NCBI GenBank assembly: GCA_035546775.1
Contig: DASZWD010000030.1
Coordinates: 62,001-126,000 of the forward strand
Reading direction: 5' to 3'
Source: Acidimicrobiales bacterium
Lineage (GTDB): Bacteria; Actinomycetota; Acidimicrobiia; Acidimicrobiales; JACCXE01
Length of the DNA: 64,000 bases
A model generated the notes under the pieces. It was given only the letters and a program-made list of their open reading frames with translations, did no database searches and was not told the DNA's origin. Both the position numbers and the translations under genes were made by a program. Below, piece by piece: positions 25,476-33,490 of the stretch; position 1 is the stretch's first letter; each line of letters starts with the position of its first letter.

Positions 25476-26081
25476 ATGGCGGTGCCGAAGGCTCTCCGCG
25501 CCGTGGCGGCCGAGGCCGCCGGCTGTACCAACTGCGATCTGTACGCCCGCGCCACGCAAACGGTCTTCGGCGAGGGACCGGCGCACGCGCCGCTCTTCCT
25601 CATCGGCGAGCAGCCCGGTGACCACGAAGACAGGGAAGGCCATCCCTTCGTCGGACCCGCCGGCCGCGTCCTCGACGCCGCGCTGGAAGCGGCGTCGATC
25701 CGCCGCGACGACGTCTACCTCACCAACGCCGTGAAGCACTTCAAGTGGGAGCCACGCGGGAAGCGCCGCCTGCACGCCCGGCCGAACCAGACCGAGATCG
25801 TGGCGTGCCACGGCTGGTTGGCCCGCGAGCTCGAGCTCGTCGCGCCGCGCGTCGTCGTGCTTTTGGGCGCCGTCGCCGGCCAGGCCCTGTACGGCTCGTC
25901 GTTCCGCGTCGGCAAGGCGCACGGCCAGGTCCTCGAGCACGACGGCCGGCCCGTCATTTCCACGATTCATCCCTCCGCCGTCCTGCGCATGCGTGCCGAG
26001 GAAGAACGCCGCGCCGCCATGGACAGCTTCGTCGCCGACCTCCGCCGCGCCGCCAAACTCCAGAAGACCCGCGCCGCCTGA
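25476..26081 (+). CDS. udgX: UdgX-type uracil-DNA glycosylase
   Basis: 201 residues. Uracil-glycosylase superfamily motif A is IGEQPGDHED (44-53), with PFVGPAGRVLDAAL and a late TIHPSAVLR. The diagnostic insert TNAVKHFKWEPRGKRRLH carries His100, equivalent to the His that becomes covalently joined to DNA in mycobacterial UdgX (KRRIH there, KRRLH here). Cys17, Cys20 and Cys111 are likely Fe-S ligands. The enzyme excises uracil and stays bound to the abasic site. Start at ATG 25476; an in-frame ATG at 25443 is possible. Confidence 0.9.
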   Translation: MAVPKALRAVAAEAAGCTNCDLYARATQTVFGEGPAHAPLFLIGEQPGDHEDREGHPFVGPAGRVLDAALEAASIRRDDVYLTNAVKHFKWEPRGKRRLHARPNQTEIVACHGWLARELELVAPRVVVLLGAVAGQALYGSSFRVGKAHGQVLEHDGRPVISTIHPSAVLRMRAEEERRAAMDSFVADLRRAAKLQKTRAA

Positions 26082-26114
26082 AAGCGGCGTTTACGTGGGA
26101 AAACACGATGTATT

Positions 26115-26128
26115 CGTACACGTGTTCG
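26115..26128. promoter_or_regulatory. LexA/SOS box upstream of the DUF222 gene
   Basis: CGTACACGTGTTCG differs by one base from the actinobacterial LexA consensus (CGAAC, four bases, GTTCG). It ends two bases before a -10-like TAGGAT, where a repressor would block initiation. Confidence 0.65.
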
Positions 26129-26130
26129 GG

Positions 26131-26136
26131 TAGGAT
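26131..26136 (+). promoter_or_regulatory. -10 element of the DUF222 gene
   Basis: TAGGAT follows the SOS box directly. A transcript from here would have a leader of about 65 bases, and a GTGAGGT ribosome-binding site lies before the TTG start at 26209. Confidence 0.5.
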
Positions 26137-26208
26137 GAGGGGACCTTCGCAGCCCGGTTGAGCGGCTTGCCTTCGTCGTTCGGACGTCTTTGATCGTGAG
26201 GTATTTCC

Positions 26209-27228
26209 TTGTCGACGTCTGTTTCTGTGCAGGGCCGCGAGCTGATCGCGGCGTGGTCAGGTATCGATCGGTGTCTGCGTACTTTTGTCCGCGAGCTCGA
26301 GGCGTTCGACGCGTCGTGCACGTGGGCCGAGGACGGGCACGCGTCGTGTGTGTCCTGGCTGGCGGATAAGTGTGAGATGAGCCGGTCGGACGCGTTCGAG
26401 AAGCTGAAGGTGTCGCGAGAGTTAACGCGCCGACACGCGCTTCGGGCCGCGTTCGAGGCGGGTCTGCCGTATTCGAAGGTGCGGGTCTTGGTGCGGTTGC
26501 GTGGTGTCGATGAGGCGCGCGACGCCGAGTTCGTTGTGCACGCCCAAAATGATTCGATTCGCGTGCTCGACGAGCGCGTCACGACGTGGAACTACTACGA
26601 CGGGCAAGACCAGAAACCGAGCAACCTCGACGACCACTACGGCATCGTGCGGTCCCGCGGGTTTGGTGACGCGTTGGGTCGGATCGTGATCGACGCGCCC
26701 GACGACATGCTCGACCGCCTCGACGCGCTCGTCGACGCCTACGGTGAGTTCCTGCGCCGCAACGAAAATGGGGAAAAGTCCACATTGTGGACTGATGCTG
26801 GGAAAACGCCCGACGCCGATCCGTTCGCCGACACCGCCACCGAGGAGAACCCGCGTCCACGGCGGGCGCAGCGGCTCGACTGGCTGTTCGATCTGCTCGA
26901 AGAAGCCGCGCTCGCCGATCCGAAGAAGCTCGACCGCTACGTGGCCGCGGTCGGCGTCACCATCCAGTACGAAGACCTCATCAACGCCACCGGCAACGGC
27001 CTCAGTTCGCAGGGCTCGACGTTGACTGGGGAAGCCGTGAGGCGTCTGGCGTGCGACGCCGACATCCAGCGGATGGAACATCGCCTGGAACCCCACTACC
27101 GGCACCGTCACCCTCGAAGGACCAAGAGGCCAAACCCTCCAAACAACCGCCAGCTTCCTCAGAGCGGCGTGAGCGACAGCGGCCGTCCGCGCCGGTGTAA
27201 CACCCCGGGCGTACTGTCGGTCCTGTGA
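26209..27228 (+). pseudogene. 13E12/DUF222-type HNH nuclease gene, truncated by deletion and frameshift
   Basis: The first 280 residues match a DUF222/13E12 protein: ELIAAWSGIDRCLRTFVREL, SCVSWLADKCEMSRSDAFEKL, HALRAAFEAGLPYSKVRVL, and the end GEAVRRLACDADIQR. In intact members an HNH nuclease domain follows at once. Here the frame runs into an unrelated basic tail. Another frame from 27071 reads GWNIAWNPTTGTVTLEGP and stops at 27172, and looks like the original C-terminus. The simplest reading is an internal deletion that removed the HNH domain and shifted the frame. TTG start, SOS box upstream. The 27225 nuclease has its own promoter. Confidence 0.7.
27212..27217 (+). promoter_or_regulatory. 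-10 of a leaderless promoter for the RecB-type nuclease
   Basis: TACTGT with exactly seven bases to the GTG at 27225. This spacing places the transcription start on the start codon. It gives the nuclease gene a promoter independent of the broken DUF222 gene. Confidence 0.55.
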
Positions 27229-28067
27229 GTTTGGAACTGCCCTCCGCACTGTCGCCGTCGAAAGTGGCGAGCTTTACCCACTGTGGGCTGGCGTTCCGGT
27301 TCTCGTCCATCGACCGCATCTACGAGCCGCCGTCGATCCACACCACCAAGGGCACGATCGTGCACCGCTGCCTCGAACGGCTCTTCTACGACTTCAACCC
27401 GGGGCAGCGCACGCCGGAGGTGGCCGCCGCCCAGATCCCGCTCGTGCGGGCGGAGTACGCCGAGCATCCGGAGTACGTGGAGTTGGCGCTGTCGACCGAG
27501 GACGAGGTGCTGTTCTGGGACGACGTGGCCGTGCTCGTGGGCAACCTGTTCCGCCTCGAAAACCCGAACGAGGTGCAGGTGCTCGGCACCGAGCTCCGGC
27601 TCCAAGCCGACCTTGGCGGGGTCGTCGTGCGCGGCGTGATCGACCGACTCGAGCTGGCGCCCGACGGTGCGCTCGTCGTCACCGATTACAAGACGGGTGC
27701 GGCGCCCCGCGTGCAGTTCGAGGCCAAGCGCCTCGCCGGTGTGCACTTCTACGCCGCCATGTGCGAGGCCACGATCGGCCGCCGGCCCGATCGCATTCAA
27801 CTCCTCCACCTGCGCGAGCCCGAAGCCATCATCACCGTGCCGACCGACCAATCGGTGCGCGGCCTCAAGATCCGCACCAACGCGGTGTGGAAGGCCATCG
27901 AAACGGCGTGCGCCCGCGACGACTTCCGGCCGAACCCGGGGCCGTTGTGCAGCTGGTGCTCGTTCCAGCAGTGGTGTCCCGTCTTCGGCGGCGACCCGGC
28001 CACCGCACCCCGGCTTTCGCGCGACCGCGACCCCGCGTTCAGCGACGAAGTCGCCGTCGCGGTGTAG
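27225..28067 (+). CDS. RecB-like PD-(D/E)XK nuclease with Fe-S cluster
   Basis: 280 residues. The nuclease core shows His47 (GTIVHRCLE), Asp140 (GVIDRLE) and Asp154-x-Lys156 (VVTDYKTG). Cys20 with Cys242, Cys245 and Cys251 (CSWCSFQQWC) form the AddB/Cas4-style 4Fe-4S staple. It lacks a helicase domain, so it acts as a stand-alone exonuclease, presumably in DNA repair. GTG start. It is followed directly by a PAP2 gene (GTG overlapping the stop). It shares a neighbourhood with UdgX, but function in one pathway is unproven. Confidence 0.88.
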   Translation: MSLELPSALSPSKVASFTHCGLAFRFSSIDRIYEPPSIHTTKGTIVHRCLERLFYDFNPGQRTPEVAAAQIPLVRAEYAEHPEYVELALSTEDEVLFWDDVAVLVGNLFRLENPNEVQVLGTELRLQADLGGVVVRGVIDRLELAPDGALVVTDYKTGAAPRVQFEAKRLAGVHFYAAMCEATIGRRPDRIQLLHLREPEAIITVPTDQSVRGLKIRTNAVWKAIETACARDDFRPNPGPLCSWCSFQQWCPVFGGDPATAPRLSRDRDPAFSDEVAVAV

Positions 28068-28606
28068 TGGCCCGTAGCGACGCCGTCGACCGCTTCGACG
28101 ACCGCGCCGACGCCCTGATCGACCGGCTGCGCGGCAATCCTGTCGCCGACCGCGTCTTCTACGCCGCTTCGGCGGCGGGCGACCACGGCCTCGTGTGGAT
28201 TGCGCTGGCCGTCGCCCGCTACTTCACCGGCGTCGGCGGGGCTGAGGCCGCGCATTACGCGGGTATCCGAGCGGGATGCGCCGAACTCTTCCAGTCGATC
28301 TTCGTGAACATCGGCATCAAGTCGCTCTTCCGGCGGGAGCGACCGGTTTCGCAGGCGCCGCGGCCCTACCACCTGCGGATCCCGCGCACGTCGAGCTTCC
28401 CCAGCGGCCACGCCACGGCGAGCTTTTGCGCCGCGGTGCTGCTGAGTCAGGGAACACCGTGGGGGTTCGTGCTGTTTCCGCTAGCGATGGTCGTCGCGTT
28501 CAGCCGCGCCTTCGTGCGGATTCACCACGCCTCCGACGTCGTCGGCGGGATCGTGGTGGGTTTGGTGATCGGTCTGACCATCGCCCATTTCTTCCCTCTA
28601 CCGTGA
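28067..28606 (+). CDS. PAP2-family membrane phosphatase
   Basis: 179 residues with the three phosphatase motifs in order: KSLFRRERP (85-93), PSGH (112-115) and SRAFVRIHHASD (146-157). Several hydrophobic segments place the active site at the membrane face. Likely substrates are lipid phosphates such as phosphatidate, phosphatidylglycerol phosphate or undecaprenyl diphosphate. The GTG start shares one base with the preceding stop. It is close to the WS/DGAT gene, where a phosphatidate phosphatase would supply diacylglycerol; that is inference. Confidence 0.87.
   Translation: MARSDAVDRFDDRADALIDRLRGNPVADRVFYAASAAGDHGLVWIALAVARYFTGVGGAEAAHYAGIRAGCAELFQSIFVNIGIKSLFRRERPVSQAPRPYHLRIPRTSSFPSGHATASFCAAVLLSQGTPWGFVLFPLAMVVAFSRAFVRIHHASDVVGGIVVGLVIGLTIAHFFPLP
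28599..28604 (+). promoter_or_regulatory. Candidate -10 for the DsbA-like gene
   Basis: TACCGT, nine bases before the ATG at 28614, overlapping the end of the PAP2 gene. No -35 box is visible. Confidence 0.3.
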
Positions 28607-28613
28607 GGTCCCG

Positions 28614-29216
28614 ATGACTGCCTACCGCTTCGACATCACCTACGACTACCGCTGCCCGTGGGCGCGCAACATGCACGAACACGTCGTCGCGGCTCTCAAA
28701 GCGGGCGCCGAGTGGGACGTCACGTTCCTGCCGTTCTCGCTCAATCAGGCCCACGTCGAAGAGGGCGGGACACCGGTGTGGGACAACCCCGAGGCCGGCC
28801 CGGCGCTGCTCGCCGGACTCGTCTCGCTGGTCGTGCGCGACGAGTACCCCGACGCGTTCCTCGATGCTCACCACGCCCTGTTCTCCGCGCGCCACGACAA
28901 GCAACTCGACACCCGCGACCCGGCGGTGATCTCCGAAGCGCTGGCGTCGGTTGGGCTTGACGAAGCCAAGATCCTGGCTGCCGCGCCAGAGCGCAACGAG
29001 CAGTTCCGCGAGATCCACACCCGCGCCGTCAGCGAGCATCAGGTCTTTGGCGTCCCGACCTTCATCGTCGGCGACGCCGCCACGTTCGTGCGCCTGCGCA
29101 GCCGACCCGACGCCGACAACCCGGCCGCCTCGATCGGTGTCGTCGAGCGGGTCCTCGCCCTCATGACCGAGTGGCCCGAACTCAACGAGTTCAAGTGGAC
29201 GTCCATCCCGCGCTAA
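28614..29216 (+). CDS. DsbA/FrnE-like thioredoxin-fold oxidoreductase
   Basis: 200 residues. The active-site motif is DYRCPWARN, with a single cysteine (CPWA, no CxxC), and the cis-Pro loop is VFGVPTFIVGD. This pattern belongs to DsbA-like proteins of actinobacteria that work with mycothiol or as isomerases, not to classical disulfide makers. No signal peptide, so cytoplasmic. It is followed after 10 bases by the WS/DGAT gene. The one-cysteine site suggests thiol-conjugate chemistry. Confidence 0.8.
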   Translation: MTAYRFDITYDYRCPWARNMHEHVVAALKAGAEWDVTFLPFSLNQAHVEEGGTPVWDNPEAGPALLAGLVSLVVRDEYPDAFLDAHHALFSARHDKQLDTRDPAVISEALASVGLDEAKILAAAPERNEQFREIHTRAVSEHQVFGVPTFIVGDAATFVRLRSRPDADNPAASIGVVERVLALMTEWPELNEFKWTSIPR

Positions 29217-29226
29217 GCCCTTCGGT

Positions 29227-30582
29227 ATGACGCAGCGCCTTTCCGACGCCGAAGCGGTCATGTGGGCCGCCGAGAGCGACCCGTCGCTGGCGTCCTCGTT
29301 CATGAGCGTCACGTTCCTGGACGGTCCCGTCGACCACGATCGCTTCACGCGGCGCATCGCCGGCGCAGTTGCGGGCGTCGACCGGATGCGCCAGCGCATC
29401 GAGCCCGGCCCCTCCGGCAGCCGCGCTCTATGGCGCGACGACCCCGCCTTCGATCTCGCCAACCACATTCACCGCGAGGTGCTCGCGGGCGCCGACGATC
29501 GCGCGCTGCTCGACCACGCCGGCCAACTGCTCAGCGCCCAGTTCGACCACGCACACCCGCTGTGGGACATCCGCCTCGTAGAGGGGCTCTCCGACGGCCG
29601 CAGCGCGCTGCTGGCGAAGTTTCACCACACGGTCACCGACGGCGTCGGCGGCGTGCGCCTCTCGTCGTCGTTCCTCGACCTCTCCCCCGACGACGACCCG
29701 GTCCGCCCGGCGCCGCCACCGGCGGTCGACGAGACGACACTCGGGGCCTCCGGCGGCATCGCCGGGCTCGTGGCCACGCTGACCGAAGCAGGACGCGACG
29801 CCATCCGCACGCCGGTCACCCTCGGCCGCGCCGTGCTCGGCACCCTGCGCGACGACCCCATCGGTGCGGCGCGCACGACCGTCCAGCAACTGGTCGTCAC
29901 CGACCGCGCCCGCTCCCCGATCTGGCGGGGGCACCGTAGCCAACAACGCCACTGCGAGATCAGCCGCGTGCCGCTGGACGACGTGCGGACGTCGGCCAAG
30001 GCCCTCGGCGGCACGATCAACGACTTGTTCGTCAGCGCCGTCCTCGGCGGCGTGGCCCGCTACCACGCCAAGCGCGACGCGGCGGTCGACGAGTTCCGCG
30101 TCTCGATCCCGTTGAATACCCGCTCGGACACGTCCGTGGGCGGCAATGCCTTCGTGCCGGCGCGTGTGCTGCTGCGCGCCGACGTCGACCCGCGCAGCCG
30201 CTTCGCCACCGTCGCGGCGCGGCTCGCCGACGTCAAGGCGTCACGCGACCCGGGCCTCGGCTGGGCCCTCGCCGGCCTGTTCACGAGCCTGCCGTCGCCG
30301 CTCATCGTCGCCGCCGCCCGTCAGCAGATCGAAACCGTCGACTTCGCCTGTTCGAACGTGCGGGGCGCGCCGTTTCCGCTCTACGTGTCCGGGGCGCGGG
30401 TGTTGGCGAATCATCCCATGGGCCCGACCGGCGGCACGGCGGCCAACGCCACGGTGCTCTCCTACGAGGGCTCGCTCGACCTCGGCCTCGTCACCGACCC
30501 CGCGGCGGTCGACGCGCCCGAGCAGCTGCGCGAGTTGATCAGCGCAGCCTTCGACGAGCTGATCACCGTCGGGCGGCAATGA
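29227..30582 (+). CDS. Wax ester synthase / diacylglycerol acyltransferase
   Basis: 451 residues of the WS/DGAT family. The catalytic motif is HHTVTDG (133-139). Later features include ISRVPLDDVRTSAKALGGTINDLF and a C-terminal NVRGAPFPLYVSGARV with GPTGGTA. The enzyme joins an acyl-CoA to a fatty alcohol or diacylglycerol, making storage lipid at the membrane or lipid body. It starts MTQRLSDAEAVMWAAESD, as in mycobacterial relatives. Full length and probably active. Confidence 0.9.
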   Translation: MTQRLSDAEAVMWAAESDPSLASSFMSVTFLDGPVDHDRFTRRIAGAVAGVDRMRQRIEPGPSGSRALWRDDPAFDLANHIHREVLAGADDRALLDHAGQLLSAQFDHAHPLWDIRLVEGLSDGRSALLAKFHHTVTDGVGGVRLSSSFLDLSPDDDPVRPAPPPAVDETTLGASGGIAGLVATLTEAGRDAIRTPVTLGRAVLGTLRDDPIGAARTTVQQLVVTDRARSPIWRGHRSQQRHCEISRVPLDDVRTSAKALGGTINDLFVSAVLGGVARYHAKRDAAVDEFRVSIPLNTRSDTSVGGNAFVPARVLLRADVDPRSRFATVAARLADVKASRDPGLGWALAGLFTSLPSPLIVAAARQQIETVDFACSNVRGAPFPLYVSGARVLANHPMGPTGGTAANATVLSYEGSLDLGLVTDPAAVDAPEQLRELISAAFDELITVGRQ

Positions 30583-30827
30583 GCGACGGGTTGCTCGCGC
30601 TCGGCCTGCGCGCCGGCGAAGCCGCCCGCTTCCGCCGCCGCGAGAACGAACGCTGGAACAAGTGTCGCCTCGCCGGCGTGGAAGCCGACGGGTCGCTGCG
30701 CGTCATCGACGACAAGGGCGCGACGCTTTCGTTGCGGGTCGAGCAGATCGAGGTGCGCAAAGGCAGGTCGTCATGGGAACCTGCCGCCGCGCGGGCGGCG
30801 CGCACGGAGCAGCTCGGTCTGTTGTAG
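30579..30827 (+). CDS. Small conserved hypothetical protein ending in QLGLL
   Basis: 82 residues. An N-terminal helix (RAGEAARFRRRENERWNKCRLAG) leads into two beta strands (SLRVIDDKGATLSLRVEQIEV). The tail RSSWEPAAARAARTEQLGLL ends in a short motif similar to the beta-clamp-binding pentapeptide. Relatives with this layout and an EQLGLF-type end occur in actinobacteria (from memory). The ATG overlaps the WS/DGAT stop. Function unknown; a link to DNA replication or repair is a guess from the tail. Confidence 0.68.
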   Translation: MSDGLLALGLRAGEAARFRRRENERWNKCRLAGVEADGSLRVIDDKGATLSLRVEQIEVRKGRSSWEPAAARAARTEQLGLL

Positions 30828-31727
30828 CTACCCGGGGGCGTTGGCGATGAGCTTCTCGCTCAGGTCCCACAACGCCGCCGCTTTGGTGTCGTCCTGCGCC
30901 GCGTCGTTGGGCTTGCTGATCCCCACCGGACCCCAGTTGCCGAACGCCGACCGTTGCAGGTACGCGCCCGTTTGGCTCTCGAGACCGGGCTGACTGGCGC
31001 AGTACACCGACGGGCCGGCGCCGGCGCGCGGCGAGATGTAAAAGGGCGTGAGCGAGATCACCCTGATGCCGGCCTGGAGGAGCGAGCTACCGTCGCCGCC
31101 GAGGCCGAACTCACTGCGCACGCCACCGGGGTGCACCGCGAACGACGACACGTCGCTGCCAGTTTCCTTCTCCCGGCGGGCCAGCTCGCGGGCGAAGAGA
31201 ATGTTGGCGAACTTCGACTTCGAATACGCCGTCATGCCGCGGTACTTGTCGCCGGGGAAGAAGTCCGCTTCGGTTATCTCGCTGGTGCCGCGGTGGGCGA
31301 TCGACGCCACCGTCACCACCCGGCCGTTACCGGCGGCACGCACCCGGTCGATGAGCAGCGAAGTCAAGAGGAACGTTCCGAGGTGGTTGGCGCCCAGCGT
31401 CATCTCGAAGCCCTCGGTAGTGGTGCGCTGATCGGACAGCATGGCGCCGGCGTTGTTCACCAACACGTCGAGTCGCGCCAGGCGTGCCTGCACGTCGACC
31501 GCGCACTGGCGGATCGAGGCGAACGAGCCGAGGTCGAGCGAGAAGACCTCGACCGCATCCGTGCCTGCGCGCGTGGCGATGTCTTTTGCCGCGGCCGCGC
31601 CCTTGGCGGCGTCGCGGCTCGTGATGGCGACCGTGGCACCCTTCTGCGCCAGCTGCACTGCGGTCTCCTTGCCGATCCCGGTGTTGCCACCGGTCACCAG
31701 CACCGTCTTGCCGTCCATGTCTCCCAT
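30828..31727 (-). CDS. Short-chain dehydrogenase (retinol-dehydrogenase-like)
   Basis: 299 residues. The Rossmann cofactor loop is TGGNTGIG (12-19), VNNAGAM is the structural NNAG, and the active site comprises Ser in TVASIAH and YSKSK. The longer C-terminus (ISPRAGAGPSVYCASQPGLESQTGAYLQ) is typical of the WWOX/retinol-dehydrogenase-like branch acting on lipophilic alcohols and ketones. ATG at 31727 with TAGCGT six bases before it. The stop lies back to back with the small protein gene's stop. Confidence 0.87.
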   Translation of the reverse strand: MGDMDGKTVLVTGGNTGIGKETAVQLAQKGATVAITSRDAAKGAAAAKDIATRAGTDAVEVFSLDLGSFASIRQCAVDVQARLARLDVLVNNAGAMLSDQRTTTEGFEMTLGANHLGTFLLTSLLIDRVRAAGNGRVVTVASIAHRGTSEITEADFFPGDKYRGMTAYSKSKFANILFARELARREKETGSDVSSFAVHPGGVRSEFGLGGDGSSLLQAGIRVISLTPFYISPRAGAGPSVYCASQPGLESQTGAYLQRSAFGNWGPVGISKPNDAAQDDTKAAALWDLSEKLIANAPG

Positions 31728-31733
31728 GGACGC

Positions 31734-31739
31734 ACGCTA
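31734..31739 (-). promoter_or_regulatory. -10 of a leaderless promoter for the SDR gene
   Basis: TAGCGT on the minus strand, six bases before the ATG at 31727. There is no Shine-Dalgarno sequence. Confidence 0.45.
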
Positions 31740-31743
31740 CGCC

Positions 31744-33477
31744 TTAGGTGCTGCGATCGACGACGTGGTTGCCCAGCACCAGCACATCCATGTCGTTGCG
31801 ACCGAAACAGGCGGTGGCCTCGCCCGGCGTGCACACGATCGGCTCGTTCTCATTGAAGCTGGTGTTGAGCAACACGGGTACGCCGGTGAGCTCGTCGAAG
31901 GCCGACAGCAGACCGAAGTACCGCGGGTTGGTGTCCGCGGTGACGGTCTGGACGCGCGCCGTGCCGTCTTCGTGGGTGATCGCCGGTAGCCGGCCGAGTT
32001 TGTCGGCGCGCACCTTGAACGCCATCAGCATGTAGGGCGACTCGTAGGCGTCCTCGAACCAGTCGCCCATCTTGTGGGCCAACACGGAGGGGGCGAAGGG
32101 CCGGAAGCTCTCGCGGTTCTTCACCCGCGAGTTCAAGACGTCCTTGGCGTCCTGGCGTGTCGGGTCACACAGGATGGAGCGATTGCCGAGCGCCCGCGGG
32201 CCGAGCTCGGCGCGCCCCTGGTACCAGCCGACGATGGCGCCCTCGCGCAAACGACGGGCGACGACCGCGCACAGTTCGGCGTCGTCGTAGCGCGTCGCCT
32301 TCAGGTCGGCGGCGGCGAGGGCGGCGGCGCACGCGGCGTCGTCGTACTGCGGGCCGGTGTAGGCGTGGGTCATCGACCACGTGCGCGGGTGGCCGAACTG
32401 CTGGTGCAGCACGTACTGCGCCGCCCCGATGGCGGTGCCCGAATCGTTGGCCGCCGGCTGCACCCACACGTCCTCGAACGGCGTCTCGGAACGGATCAAC
32501 CCGTTCGCCAACACGTTGAGCGCGACCCCGCCTGCCATCACCAGCGCCCGCTCCGGCACCTGACGATGCAGCCGCCGGAGGTATTCGAGCTCGACCTCTT
32601 CGAGGCGGCGTTGCACCGAGCACGCCAGGTCCATGTCGCGCGGGGTGATCTCCGCGCGGTACTCGCGCGGCGCGCCGAACACGTCGACCATCTTCGTGGC
32701 GTACATGGCACCCAACGTCGGCGAGCCTTCGGCCCACGTCATCTCGACGCCCTTGTCGTGATGCGTGAAGTAGGACAGGTCGAGCTCGTAACGCAGCCCG
32801 TCACCTAGGCGCACGACGTCGCGGAGTTGGTGCAGGAACGTGGGCTCGCCGTAGGCGGCAAGACCCATCAGCTTGTATTCGTCGCCGAACGCCGGCAGGC
32901 CGAGGAACTGCGTGAAGGCCGTGTAGAAGACCCCGAGGCTGTCGGGGAAGGCCACGACGCCGTGGACGTCGATCTTGTTGCCGACGCCCCTCCCCCACGA
33001 CGAGCTCAGGAAGTCACCCATACCGTCGAGCGTTACGCACGCCGCGGTCTCGTAGGGAGAGCAGAACATGGCGCTGGCGAGGTGGGCCCGGTGATGCTCG
33101 ACGCGGTGCAGCTTGGTGCGCAGTTCGCGCCCCGAGGCGCGGCCGGTCGCCCGCGCCAAGGCGTCGGCGGCGTCGAGAATGCTGCCGGTGTTCCTGACCC
33201 GCGCCGTGACCGACTGCGGAGTCAGCCGGTGGCGCAGCGCCCACATGACTTTGCGCGACAGGTGAGCGAAGGGGTCGCGGCTCACCGCTGCGTGGGCCAC
33301 GTCGTCGATCGACGCGCCGACCTCGCCGAGACACCAGCGCACCGACTCCGAAGGGAATCCCGCCTGATGCTTCTGGCGGGTGAACCGTTCCTCCTCGACG
33401 GCCGCGATCAATTCGCCGTCACGAAAGATCGCCGCTGACGCGTCGCCGTGGTAGGCGTTGATGCCCAGGGTCAGCAT
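31744..33477 (-). CDS. NodU/TobZ-type carbamoyltransferase
   Basis: 577 residues. The N-terminal Kae1-like domain starts LTLGINAYHGDASAAI and contains the metal region VEHHRAHLASAMFCSPY and TLDGMGD. The C-terminal YrdC-like part has WYQGRAELGPRALGNRSIL and NTSFNENEPIVCTPGEA. These enzymes use carbamoyl phosphate and ATP to carbamoylate hydroxyls of sugars or antibiotics. ATG at 33477, 14 bases after the glycosyltransferase stop, so they are probably one transcript. Together with GT4 and AsnB this suggests decoration of a polysaccharide or glycolipid. Confidence 0.88.
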   Translation of the reverse strand: MLTLGINAYHGDASAAIFRDGELIAAVEEERFTRQKHQAGFPSESVRWCLGEVGASIDDVAHAAVSRDPFAHLSRKVMWALRHRLTPQSVTARVRNTGSILDAADALARATGRASGRELRTKLHRVEHHRAHLASAMFCSPYETAACVTLDGMGDFLSSSWGRGVGNKIDVHGVVAFPDSLGVFYTAFTQFLGLPAFGDEYKLMGLAAYGEPTFLHQLRDVVRLGDGLRYELDLSYFTHHDKGVEMTWAEGSPTLGAMYATKMVDVFGAPREYRAEITPRDMDLACSVQRRLEEVELEYLRRLHRQVPERALVMAGGVALNVLANGLIRSETPFEDVWVQPAANDSGTAIGAAQYVLHQQFGHPRTWSMTHAYTGPQYDDAACAAALAAADLKATRYDDAELCAVVARRLREGAIVGWYQGRAELGPRALGNRSILCDPTRQDAKDVLNSRVKNRESFRPFAPSVLAHKMGDWFEDAYESPYMLMAFKVRADKLGRLPAITHEDGTARVQTVTADTNPRYFGLLSAFDELTGVPVLLNTSFNENEPIVCTPGEATACFGRNDMDVLVLGNHVVDRST

Positions 33478-33490
33478 GCCGGGACCGAGG

